Shown piece by piece: positions 1 to 5,617 of a stretch of DNA of 10,622 nt (the stretch's first letter is position 1; every line of letters begins with the position of its first letter). The position numbers and the translations under genes were made by a program. The notes under the pieces were generated by a model that was given only the letters and a program-made list of their open reading frames with translations, did no database searches and was not told the DNA's origin. This DNA is from Chloroflexia bacterium (GTDB lineage: Bacteria; Chloroflexota; Chloroflexia; Thermomicrobiales; UBA6265), in assembly GCA_013698495.1 (NCBI GenBank), contig JACCUV010000039.1:1-10622 (forward strand), read 5' to 3'.

Positions 1-17
1 GAATTCAAGCCGAGATG

Positions 18-158
18 CACCACAGGTGTAGGGGCGAACCAGGATCGACCGACTACAGCGCCTTCACCAACCAGATGCGGTCAATCCATGTGTTCGTCCA
101 GGCGCCTACTTCCGAAAGCATGGGTCAACACGGAGGTTGACCCCTACACACATTGGTG
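18..158 (-). ncRNA. Candidate structured RNA, three-way junction
   Basis: By hand I can draw a closing stem from three nested segments: 18-22 with 154-158 (5 bp), 26-34 with 141-149 (9 bp) and 37-40 with 135-138 (4 bp). Inside it are two further helices: 42-50 with 79-87 (9 bp) and 90-94 with 127-131 (5 bp). The second of these helix sets has one mismatch on the plus strand (C46 against A83) that becomes a G-U wobble in a minus-strand transcript, so I assign minus. A competing hairpin, 122-129 with 136-143, would break the closing stem, which is the kind of switch seen in leader RNAs. I match it to no known family. No promoter is evident and chance pairing is not excluded. Confidence 0.25.
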
Positions 159-229
159 GCAAGCCGTTGGAACAGCTGTTTTGTCGGAACAACCGACAGG
201 ATACCGGCCCCTAGAGCGGATCGCGAAAC

Positions 230-298
230 GGTTGACGCCTACCGTCATGGTAGGGCTGCGGAGCTTGCTCCGCCCGTCTTCCGCCAAGATCGTCAACC
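230..298. other. Nested hairpins enclosed by an 8-bp inverted repeat
   Basis: GGTTGACG at 230-237 is perfectly complementary to CGTCAACC at 291-298. Enclosed are a 6-bp hairpin (CCTACC 238-243 with GGTAGG 249-254, five-base loop) stacked directly on the outer stem, and a hairpin GCGGAG 258-263 with CTCCGC 268-273. On the minus strand the block starts 16 bases after the stop codon of the peptidase gene. It could therefore be a 3' end structure or processing site. There is no T-tract to make it a classical terminator. Confidence 0.4.
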
Positions 299-313
299 TT
301 TGTGACACCCGCT

Positions 314-1945
314 CTAATAGGGATGGATGGCCAGTGACATGCCGTCGACCACGGTCCACATCTGGATGAAGAAGTCCCAGGAGTAGTGGACCTTGGCCCC
401 CTTCGCTGGGTCCATGACCCACACTCCGGTGTCGTCATAGGCGTAGACGGTGACGACGTGCATCCCGGCAAAGACCGAGTAGTTGCCGTCATCGGTCAGG
501 CGCTCGCGTGTATCGCCCCAGAAGCCGAGCCAGGTGACCACAGGATGCCCGGCATCGAGGTGGGCGATTAACGGCCCAACATCGCCCATTGTGTAGATCA
601 CCTCGGCGTTGAATCCCCAATCGTTCAGGACCGGGACCAACGGCTCGGCATACACGCCGAAGTCTTCCGTATTGCCCCACCAGCCATCGATGTTGCCTCG
701 ATACCCGTAGTGAGGGTTGGTCGCCATTGGAACGGCGTCGATGAAGTGCTGCTCGGTGGGAGCCCAACCGAAGGCCATGGCAGCGGCATAGGCCGCGGCG
801 TACTCGCAACTCAGGTTTCGCTGTTGCTTGTATTCCGGAACGGGTATGCCGGGCGCCGGGGCATCCACCGCCACCGCTGGAGCCGGCGCCGCATTCGTCT
901 CCACGGTCGTCGCGCCGACCGGAATCAAGACGCGCGAACCGGGAAGCAGGTTGAGAGGATCGTCGATGCCGTTGAACTGCAGCAACGTATCGACGCTGAC
1001 ACCAAATTCCGATGCGATGCTGGCCGGGTTGTCCCCATTCTCGACCCAATACGCGGTCGCCACAAATGGGCTCGTGCCCTCGTTGGCGGCGGCCATTTGG
1101 GCTGCGTCAGTGGGGCTTTGGCCCGGTTCTGGAATGATGATCACCTGGCCGGCGGAGAGAACATCGCCACCGGGCAGGTAGCTTGAGGTGCGAATTGCAT
1201 TGGGATCGACGCCGAAGGTGTTGGCGATCGACTCGATGGTGTCGCCATTGCGAACCTCGTAGCGTTGCTGACCGGCGAGGCTGGTTGTGGCGGCGCTGAC
1301 GATCACGAGGATCGCGGTCAGGGTGGCGAGCATCATTCGCTTCGATGTGCTGGTGCGGCGATACAGCGGGCGGCTGCCGACCACGCCAAGCAGGCTCCCG
1401 GCCGCAACCTTCATCGAGGCGAACCCCCTGACAGGTTGCTCGGCGCCATGATTCGCCACTCTCTGCGATGTCCCCATGCTCATTCCTCCGCTCCGCATCC
1501 TTCCGTATCGCATCTCGATCGCCGGGTGCAATCGTTGGTAATGCTCGTCTTGCCCTCGACCGATCCTGAACGCCTCACCGACAATCGCGATCGAGCGTAC
1601 TTGCCCATCCTGGTCCTCGGTCTCGCCAACCAAAACGCGTGACCCGTTCAAGTTTCGTCGCGTCGACGACGTATCGGTCCGGGCATGGGCCATTCGTGCC
1701 GCATAGAGCCACATCAATCCCGGGCGAACCGGGTCGGGCATGGCTGCTGGCGTTTCCAGTGGTTCGGGCGCTACTCGGGTCGGCATCGGCAGCGGTTGCC
1801 AGGTTGAATACGTTTGCGGTGTGTGCGCCTGGTGGTACTGTTTGCGACGCGCCTCCCAGGTGAGGTCCCGGCGAATGCCATCCCCACGGACCGGATCACC
1901 TGCTTCCTCCTCTGGCGACGAGCGCCGACCCAACACGACGGTCAT
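314..1945 (-). CDS. LysM-repeat protein with C39-like cysteine peptidase domain
   Basis: A 543-residue protein that probably sits in or outside the cytoplasmic membrane, binds peptidoglycan and cuts a peptide bond. Residues about 204-225 form a hydrophobic signal or anchor helix after a basic stretch. Two LysM repeats follow (about 229-273, starting YEVRNGDTIESIA, and 299-342, starting YWVENGDNPASIA). A Pro/Ala linker leads to a papain-like domain of the Peptidase_C39_2 type (about 365-540). There NLSCEYAA gives the nucleophile Cys380 with Gln374/375 just before it, GMHVVTVY gives His496, and MDPAKG gives Asp512, a normal triad. I chose the ATG at 1945 because AGGAGGTG lies 8 bases upstream, and about 70 % of the 60 codons after it that I counted end in G or C, as in neighbouring genes. 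The first 156 residues match nothing I recognise. A second start at 1477, also with a good ribosome site, would give a 387-residue protein with the usual short tail before the anchor. The domain calls are firm; the start is less sure, and the substrate is unknown. Confidence 0.85.
   Translation of the reverse strand: MTVVLGRRSSPEEEAGDPVRGDGIRRDLTWEARRKQYHQAHTPQTYSTWQPLPMPTRVAPEPLETPAAMPDPVRPGLMWLYAARMAHARTDTSSTRRNLNGSRVLVGETEDQDGQVRSIAIVGEAFRIGRGQDEHYQRLHPAIEMRYGRMRSGGMSMGTSQRVANHGAEQPVRGFASMKVAAGSLLGVVGSRPLYRRTSTSKRMMLATLTAILVIVSAATTSLAGQQRYEVRNGDTIESIANTFGVDPNAIRTSSYLPGGDVLSAGQVIIIPEPGQSPTDAAQMAAANEGTSPFVATAYWVENGDNPASIASEFGVSVDTLLQFNGIDDPLNLLPGSRVLIPVGATTVETNAAPAPAVAVDAPAPGIPVPEYKQQRNLSCEYAAAYAAAMAFGWAPTEQHFIDAVPMATNPHYGYRGNIDGWWGNTEDFGVYAEPLVPVLNDWGFNAEVIYTMGDVGPLIAHLDAGHPVVTWLGFWGDTRERLTDDGNYSVFAGMHVVTVYAYDDTGVWVMDPAKGAKVHYSWDFFIQMWTVVDGMSLAIHPY
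1485..1489 (-). promoter_or_regulatory. Internal ribosome binding site for a shorter peptidase form
   Basis: The minus strand reads GGAGG seven bases before an in-frame ATG at 1477-1475 (protein start MGTSQRVANHG). Translation here would give 387 residues beginning about 48 residues before the signal/anchor helix. Either this is the true start, or both forms are made, or the match is fortuitous within coding sequence. The frame upstream stays open, so sequence alone does not decide. Confidence 0.45.
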
Positions 1946-1948
1946 GAA

Positions 1949-1963
1949 CCCCACCTCCTCTCC
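1949..1963 (-). promoter_or_regulatory. Strong ribosome binding site for the long peptidase form
   Basis: The minus strand carries a 15-base purine-rich stretch with the core AGGAGGTG, a near-complete match to the 16S rRNA 3' end, eight bases before the ATG at 1945. It is the best ribosome site in the window and is the main reason for choosing the long start. Confidence 0.6.
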
Positions 1964-2024
1964 AGGTCGACGCCCTACACGCGCCTGAACACTTCTCCAC
2001 TCGATTCCCCGCGCCGTCACAAGG

Positions 2025-2034
2025 TGTACGTACA
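2025..2034. promoter_or_regulatory. Palindrome TGTACGTACA at the predicted start of transcription
   Basis: A perfect 10-base palindrome lies a few bases downstream of the predicted minus-strand -10 box (2039-2044), about where transcription of the peptidase gene would begin. That position suits a repressor operator. Ten-base palindromes also occur by chance, so this is only a candidate. Confidence 0.25.
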
Positions 2035-2038
2035 GTGC

Positions 2039-2067
2039 ATGGTATCGCATCTGTGACCCGCTGGCAA
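2039..2067 (-). promoter_or_regulatory. Predicted sigma-70-type promoter for the peptidase gene
   Basis: On the minus strand TTGCCA (2067-2062) and TACCAT (2044-2039) are separated by 17 bases. They match the consensus at 5 of 6 and 4 of 6 positions. The start of transcription would be near 2032, leaving a leader of about 85 bases before the ATG at 1945. It lies back to back with a predicted plus-strand promoter. Found by eye only. Confidence 0.35.
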
Positions 2068-2069
2068 GG

Positions 2070-2099
2070 TTGCCGTGGTTGTGCCTCGCCACCTATCAT
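2070..2099 (+). promoter_or_regulatory. Predicted sigma-70-type promoter for the AlaX gene
   Basis: TTGCCG (2070-2075) and TATCAT (2094-2099) are separated by 18 bases. The -10 box matches 5 of 6 consensus positions and the -35 box 4 of 6. Transcription would start near 2106. This is downstream of the first possible ATG of the AlaX frame (2035), which argues for the shorter AlaX start. Its -35 box is two bases from that of the divergent peptidase promoter. Confidence 0.35.
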
Positions 2100-2175
2100 C
2101 AGCGCAGCGGAAATCGACGCTTCGAACCAACGGCGCCACTGGCCGAGGGCGAGTTCATCCGATTGGAATTCAGCG

Positions 2176-2934
2176 GTGGCAAGTGGCGGCGGAACGAGCC
2201 TGCTTTACCAGACGGATAGCTACCTGCATGCCTTCCCGGCTGTCGTCACCGCCGTGGACGAGGACGCGCACAGCGTTGTCCTGAACCAGACCGCGTTCTA
2301 TGCCACCGGTGGTGGGCAACCGCACGATTTGGGCACACTGACATTCGCGGGTACGACTGGGACCGTGGTCGATGTACGCAAGTCGTCCGCCGGCACGCTC
2401 CACATCCTTGCCGAAGACGGATCCCTCCCCGCGGTCGGAGCGAGTGTCGACGGACAGATCGATTGGGAGCGACGCTATGCGCTCATGCGCATGCACACCG
2501 CTCTCCATGTGCTTTGTGGTCTCGTCTACCGCGATTACGGCGCACTCGTGACGGGCGGCAACATGGCTCCAGACCACGCCAGGATGGATTTCGAGATGGA
2601 CAGCTCCGAGTTCACGCTGGAGCGAGTCGCCGAGATCGCGTCGCGCGCCAACGACGAGCTTGCGGCCGAGCGCGACGTCCGCATCCAGTTCCTGCCGCGC
2701 GCGGAAGCATTCGCGATTCCCGACCTGATTCGAACCAAAATCAATTTACTGCCCGAGGGCATCGATGAGGTCCGCACGGTGGAAATCGTGGGGCTTGACC
2801 TCCAGGCCGACGGCGGCACGCACGTGCGCAACACCCGCGAAGTCGGTTCGCTCAAGGTGATCGGCACGCGGTCCAAGGGCAAGAGCAACAAGCGAATCGA
2901 GATTGCGCTGGTCGCGCCACCTACCAATGCCTGA
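2176..2934 (+). CDS. Alanyl-tRNA editing protein, AlaX family
   Basis: A free-standing homologue of the alanyl-tRNA synthetase editing domain. The family hydrolyses Ser (or Gly) wrongly attached to tRNA-Ala in the cytoplasm. The frame shows the family landmarks in order: LLYQTDSYLHAF near the N-terminus, FYATGGGQP (residues 41-49), the zinc motif HTALH (His107, His111), and GGTHVRNTREVG (213-224) with the third histidine at 216. The position before GGTH that is Cys in the classical CxxxH motif is Asp212 here. The start is uncertain. GTG 2176 gives 252 residues with nine extra residues before LLY, but has no clear ribosome site. The far ATG at 2035 would add 47 residues of unlikely sequence and precede the predicted promoter. 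It heads the plus-strand series; 94 bases and a hairpin separate it from the next gene. Family call strong, start weak. Confidence 0.88.
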   Translation: MASGGGTSLLYQTDSYLHAFPAVVTAVDEDAHSVVLNQTAFYATGGGQPHDLGTLTFAGTTGTVVDVRKSSAGTLHILAEDGSLPAVGASVDGQIDWERRYALMRMHTALHVLCGLVYRDYGALVTGGNMAPDHARMDFEMDSSEFTLERVAEIASRANDELAAERDVRIQFLPRAEAFAIPDLIRTKINLLPEGIDEVRTVEIVGLDLQADGGTHVRNTREVGSLKVIGTRSKGKSNKRIEIALVAPPTNA

Positions 2935-2937
2935 TCG

Positions 2938-2955
2938 GCCGGTCAACCAACCGGC
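2938..2955 (+). terminator. Hairpin directly after the AlaX stop codon
   Basis: GCCGGT (2938-2943) pairs perfectly with ACCGGC (2950-2955) around the loop CAACCA, four bases after the TGA of AlaX. There is no T-tract, so it is at most a weak or factor-assisted terminator, or an RNA end stabiliser. It may separate AlaX from the aminotransferase. Confidence 0.3.
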
Positions 2956-3028
2956 GCGATGCAGGCTTCCCAACCCGCCAGATTCTGTCAGCCAGTGCAA
3001 CGCACACCATTTCAAAGGACGATGACCA

Positions 3029-4264
3029 GTGTCCGCCAACCTGACCGCAACCACCGAACCCGATCGAACCTGGGCAACCGGCAACGACGACCTGACATCC
3101 CGGTTCGCTCGCCGCAACGATGTCTTTGGGCCATCGATCTGGACCGAAATCCTGAACCTCTTCAAACACCACACAGATCCGATTTACTTCGGCGACGGAT
3201 CGCCGGACAAGGGCATGATCCCGCTCGCCAAACTGAAAGAAGCATCGGCCGAAGCGTGGGCGTCGGCGCCGGATTGCCTCGGCTATGGCGAGCAACAGGG
3301 CTACGAACCGCTTCGACACCTGATTGCGGAGCGGATGAGGCCGCTCGGCGTCGCGACCAGCGCCGACCGCATCCTGGTGACATCGGGCAGCACGCAAGGC
3401 ATCGACCTCGCCTGCCGCGTCTTTCTTGAGCCGGGCGATGTCGTCCTGCTCGAGAATCCGACCTTCCTCGGCGCCACCGAAATCTTCCGATCGTGGGAAG
3501 CTCGACTGGTCCCGATTGAGACCGACGATCAGGGAATGAAGATCGAAGCGCTCGAAGCCGCGCTTATCGCCGAGCCCAATGCAAAGATGATCTACACGAT
3601 CCCGACCTTCCAGAACCCGACTGGCGGCACGATGCCGATCGAACGCCGCCAGCGACTGGTCGATCTCGCCCGCGCGCGCAATGTGGCGATTCTGGAAGAC
3701 GATCCGTACGTGGAACTCCGCTACGACGGCCTCGCTGTGCCGCCGCTGGCGGCTTTCGATCCAAACGTGGTCTATCTCGGTACGTTCTCCAAAACGATCG
3801 CGCCCGGTATTCGCTGCGGCTGGGCCAGCGCAGCCCCCGACGTGCTGCGCCTGCTGCTCGCCAATCGCGAGGTCTCGGACATCAGCAACGACCGAATCAC
3901 GATGCGTGTGGTTTATCACACGGCCGATGGTTTCCTGACCGGACATGTCGCCGGCACGCTCGATGTCTACCGGCGTCGACGGGACACGATGCTGAACGCT
4001 TTGTCGGAGGTTATGCCGGAATCGGTGGCCTGGTCGAAACCGGATGGCGGGTTTTTCGTCTGGATTACGCTTCCGGAAGGGATGAACGCCACCGACCTGG
4101 CGATCCCGGCCGCCGACAACGGCGTGATCTACTTCCCGGGGCACTGGTTTTTCCCGAACCACGATCGGTACAACACGATTCGGCTGAGTTTCTCGACCGT
4201 GCCGGAAGATCGAATTGTCGAAGGCGTGCGCCGGTTGGGCGAAACGATTTGGGCGGCGGGTTGA
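3029..4264 (+). CDS. PLP-dependent aminotransferase, class I/II, 2-aminoadipate/MocR-like subgroup
   Basis: A cytoplasmic fold-type I enzyme of 411 residues, a normal length. It transfers an amino group between an amino acid and a 2-oxo acid through pyridoxal phosphate. Visible landmarks are GDGSPDKGMIPL (55-66, substrate loop), TSGSTQGIDLA (118-128, phosphate binding), NPTGG with Asn196, EDDPYVELRY with Asp224 and Tyr227, GTFSKTIAPGIRCGW with Schiff-base Lys255 and Arg262, and TIRLSFS with Arg385 for the substrate carboxylate. These resemble the LysN / 2-aminoadipate aminotransferase and the catalytic half of MocR regulators, but there is no DNA-binding domain. The substrate cannot be fixed; valine, leucine, aromatic amino acids or aminoadipate are all possible. 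The start is GTG 3029, with AAAGGA about nine bases upstream. Neighbours give no pathway clue. Confidence 0.9.
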   Translation: MSANLTATTEPDRTWATGNDDLTSRFARRNDVFGPSIWTEILNLFKHHTDPIYFGDGSPDKGMIPLAKLKEASAEAWASAPDCLGYGEQQGYEPLRHLIAERMRPLGVATSADRILVTSGSTQGIDLACRVFLEPGDVVLLENPTFLGATEIFRSWEARLVPIETDDQGMKIEALEAALIAEPNAKMIYTIPTFQNPTGGTMPIERRQRLVDLARARNVAILEDDPYVELRYDGLAVPPLAAFDPNVVYLGTFSKTIAPGIRCGWASAAPDVLRLLLANREVSDISNDRITMRVVYHTADGFLTGHVAGTLDVYRRRRDTMLNALSEVMPESVAWSKPDGGFFVWITLPEGMNATDLAIPAADNGVIYFPGHWFFPNHDRYNTIRLSFSTVPEDRIVEGVRRLGETIWAAG

Positions 4265-4395
4265 GGCAACAACCAACAGTTGCGGCAGGAAGCAGACTAC
4301 GATGCCGATGGTACAAACCAAAAGCAAGCCACCCGCGCGTTTCGCCGGAGCCGTGAGTTTGTTGAGGCGATCCGGCAAGAAGAAGGTGAATCGAC

Positions 4396-4677
4396 ATGAC
4401 CATCGAGCCATTTCACATTAGCGATCCTAAAATGCAGGCCGCTGTCGACGAAATGAAGGAACTGATCACGTCGCATTTTCCGTCGACGACGTATACCCTG
4501 GGTGAGGCTGACGACCCAGAAAGTGTCTACATGCGCGCCATTGTCGATGTCGATGACACAGACGACGTGATCGAAATCATTCTCGACAGGTTGGTTGATC
4601 TTCAGGTCGACGACGGTTTGCCGATATATGTTGTACCTGTGCGCACCCCCGAGCGTATCGCCGCCATGCAGGGGTGA
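4396..4677 (+). CDS. Small conserved-looking acidic protein of unknown function
   Basis: A 93-residue soluble acidic protein. I cannot name its family. The start ATG at 4396 has a purine-rich ribosome site (GAAGGTGAA) at a suitable distance. The sequence looks like a compact alpha/beta domain: an N-terminal helix (PKMQAAVDEMKELITSHF), a strand, an acidic stretch (DVDDTDDVIEIILDRLVDL) and a C-terminal strand (GLPIYVVPVRTPER). There is no signal peptide, membrane segment or cysteine. It follows the aminotransferase after 131 bases that contain only a weak inverted repeat, GCAAC with GTTGC, near 4267-4284. The pattern resembles small uncharacterised proteins I have seen in Chloroflexota and cyanobacteria, a memory-based impression. 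Coding status is well supported; function is unknown. Confidence 0.75.
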   Translation: MTIEPFHISDPKMQAAVDEMKELITSHFPSTTYTLGEADDPESVYMRAIVDVDDTDDVIEIILDRLVDLQVDDGLPIYVVPVRTPERIAAMQG

Positions 4678-4896
4678 TCGACGGCTCGCAGTCGTCTGGC
4701 TATGACAGAGACAGGAAACCTGGGGGCCTGAGCGAAGTCGAATTGCTACGCCCGGAACGAACGCCCCGATCGTGTTCGCCGGGCCGCCGAGAGGCATGGC
4801 AATTCGCTGAACAGGCCGACGCGGACCGTCCGACATCTAACGCCGACGAAACACTGCAGCAACGGACTACCGCGCGCCGGTTGTGCTACGCTGCCA

Positions 4897-4920
4897 CGGC
4901 TGCGCAACGTTGTGCAGCCG
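4897..4920. promoter_or_regulatory. LacI-type palindrome upstream of the membrane-protein gene
   Basis: Two 12-base half-sites, CGGCTGCGCAAC (4897-4908) and GTTGTGCAGCCG (4909-4920), are inverted copies with one mismatch. The inner 16 bases, TGCGCAACGTTGTGCA, have the central CG and symmetric layout of LacI-family operators (compare the PurR box ACGCAAACGTTTGCGT, established knowledge). It lies 39 bases before the ATG at 4959, a suitable operator position. No LacI-family regulator is in the window. As RNA it could instead form a 12-bp hairpin ending the preceding gene, but no T-tract follows. Confidence 0.4.
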
Positions 4921-4958
4921 CGATTTGAATTGAAATCTGTTGAGAAGCCACCGCCTTT

Positions 4959-5516
4959 ATGCCCGACATGCCTGATTTCCCGGATCTGAGTTGGGACCGG
5001 ATTCCGCTCGGACCGTTTGACGATCGCCTTTGGTGGCTACTCATTGGCTTGTGCATCGCGCTGCTGCTCACCGTTCAGGCAATTGAGACAGCGCTCGAAG
5101 GCGCCTGGCCACATCAGCGACGGACTTCACGCCTGGCGCCCCGTGATCGCACGGTCCAGTTGTCGTGGGGACTCGTTGCTCTGCTGGTGATTCCGGGCGC
5201 GTTGCTCCTCATCGGCAACGTGGCTGTGCTGATCTGGCGCGACCCCGAACACCCGGAGCAATTGGCGCTCGGTTCCGTGCTCACCGGTGTGGGATGGGCG
5301 CTGTTCCTGATCTTCAGCCTGAATGCATTACGGCTCGGCAGGCTATTCAGTAATCTAGGTCTGATCGGGCCGCTGGCCCTGGTCGTGTTGCTTTTGATCG
5401 GAGATGCGCTGGTGCTGACCGCGTTCCTCGACATCCTCCCGGAATGGGATGTTGTGACCGAATCGATCGAGGACAAACTGTACGATTTCCTGCCTTTCCT
5501 CGATGAGGACGAGTAA
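4959..5516 (+). CDS. Four-helix integral membrane protein, unknown function
   Basis: A 185-residue membrane protein that I do not recognise. Four hydrophobic segments are clear: about 24-43 (LWWLLIGLCIALLL), 69-92 (WGLVALLVIPGALLLIGNVAVLIW), 102-124 and 131-155 (LGLIGPLALVVLLLIGDALV). The loop after helix 1 is basic (HQRRTSRLAPRDR) and would be cytoplasmic, so both ends are probably outside the cytoplasm by the positive-inside rule. The C-terminal tail is strongly acidic, ending FLDEDE. The ribosome site is weak; ATG 4959 is the first start and ATG 4968 is an alternative. The gene stands 101 bases before the exporter gene on the same strand. It could be co-transcribed with it, although a GC-rich hairpin lies between. 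No catalytic motif is visible. Confidence 0.8.
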   Translation: MPDMPDFPDLSWDRIPLGPFDDRLWWLLIGLCIALLLTVQAIETALEGAWPHQRRTSRLAPRDRTVQLSWGLVALLVIPGALLLIGNVAVLIWRDPEHPEQLALGSVLTGVGWALFLIFSLNALRLGRLFSNLGLIGPLALVVLLLIGDALVLTAFLDILPEWDVVTESIEDKLYDFLPFLDEDE

Positions 5517-5537
5517 CCACCCACTTTGACAAGGCCA

Positions 5538-5570
5538 GCGGCGCCCTTCCCCGACGTGCCGCGGCGCCGC
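5538..5570 (+). terminator. GC-only hairpin between membrane protein and exporter
   Basis: GCGGCGCC (5538-5545) is perfectly complementary to GGCGCCGC (5563-5570) with a 17-base loop, 22 bases after the stop codon of the membrane-protein gene. No T-tract follows, so it may attenuate rather than terminate. It leaves 47 bases before the exporter ATG. Confidence 0.3.
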
Positions 5571-5617
5571 ACACGACACGTCGCCAGGCGCCAGGGCGTG
5601 AAGGAGTTCACCGGAGC

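Larger units (their letters stand above)
1..313. other. Gene-poor left end with dense inverted repeats
   Basis: I see no credible gene here. Open frames crossing it have no ribosome binding site and no recognisable domain. It contains many inverted repeats: CACCA 18-22 with TGGTG 154-158, GTGTAGGGG 26-34 with CCCCTACAC 141-149, GGGTCAAC 122-129 with GTTGACCC 136-143, the palindrome AACAGCTGTT 171-180, TGTCGG 182-187 with CCGACA 193-198, and a three-stem set at 230-298. None is followed by a T-tract on either strand, so simple intrinsic terminators are not evident. The region may be the 3' untranslated region of the minus-strand peptidase gene, the leader of a gene left of the window, or a noncoding RNA. 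It begins exactly with GAATTC, which could be a cloning junction. Confidence 0.6.

Noticed and set aside
1..313. tRNA, tmRNA, RNase P, SRP RNA or a T-box leader in the gene-poor left end
   Set aside because: I looked for a T-loop, the conserved RNase P and SRP words and the T-box core on both strands and found none.
88..369. A plus-strand open frame of 93 residues at the left end
   Set aside because: No ribosome site, no domain, overlaps the 3' end of the peptidase gene and runs through several inverted repeats.
2035..2175. Upstream ATG extension of AlaX from 2035
   Set aside because: It adds residues unlike any AlaX N-terminus, has no ribosome site and would lie upstream of the predicted promoter.
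3029..4264. MocR-type transcription regulator
   Set aside because: The catalytic domain resembles that of MocR proteins, but there is no N-terminal winged-helix domain and the length is that of a stand-alone aminotransferase.
2921..4411. A 496-residue minus-strand open frame opposite the aminotransferase
   Set aside because: The plus strand encodes a complete aminotransferase with all catalytic residues. The minus frame has Arg/His-rich low-meaning sequence and no domain; it is a codon-bias shadow.
4674..4928. A plus-strand open frame overlapping the stop codon of the 93-residue gene
   Set aside because: The overlapping start is suggestive of coupling, but the sequence is low in structure, rich in Arg and Ala, and its end runs through the palindrome at 4897-4920.
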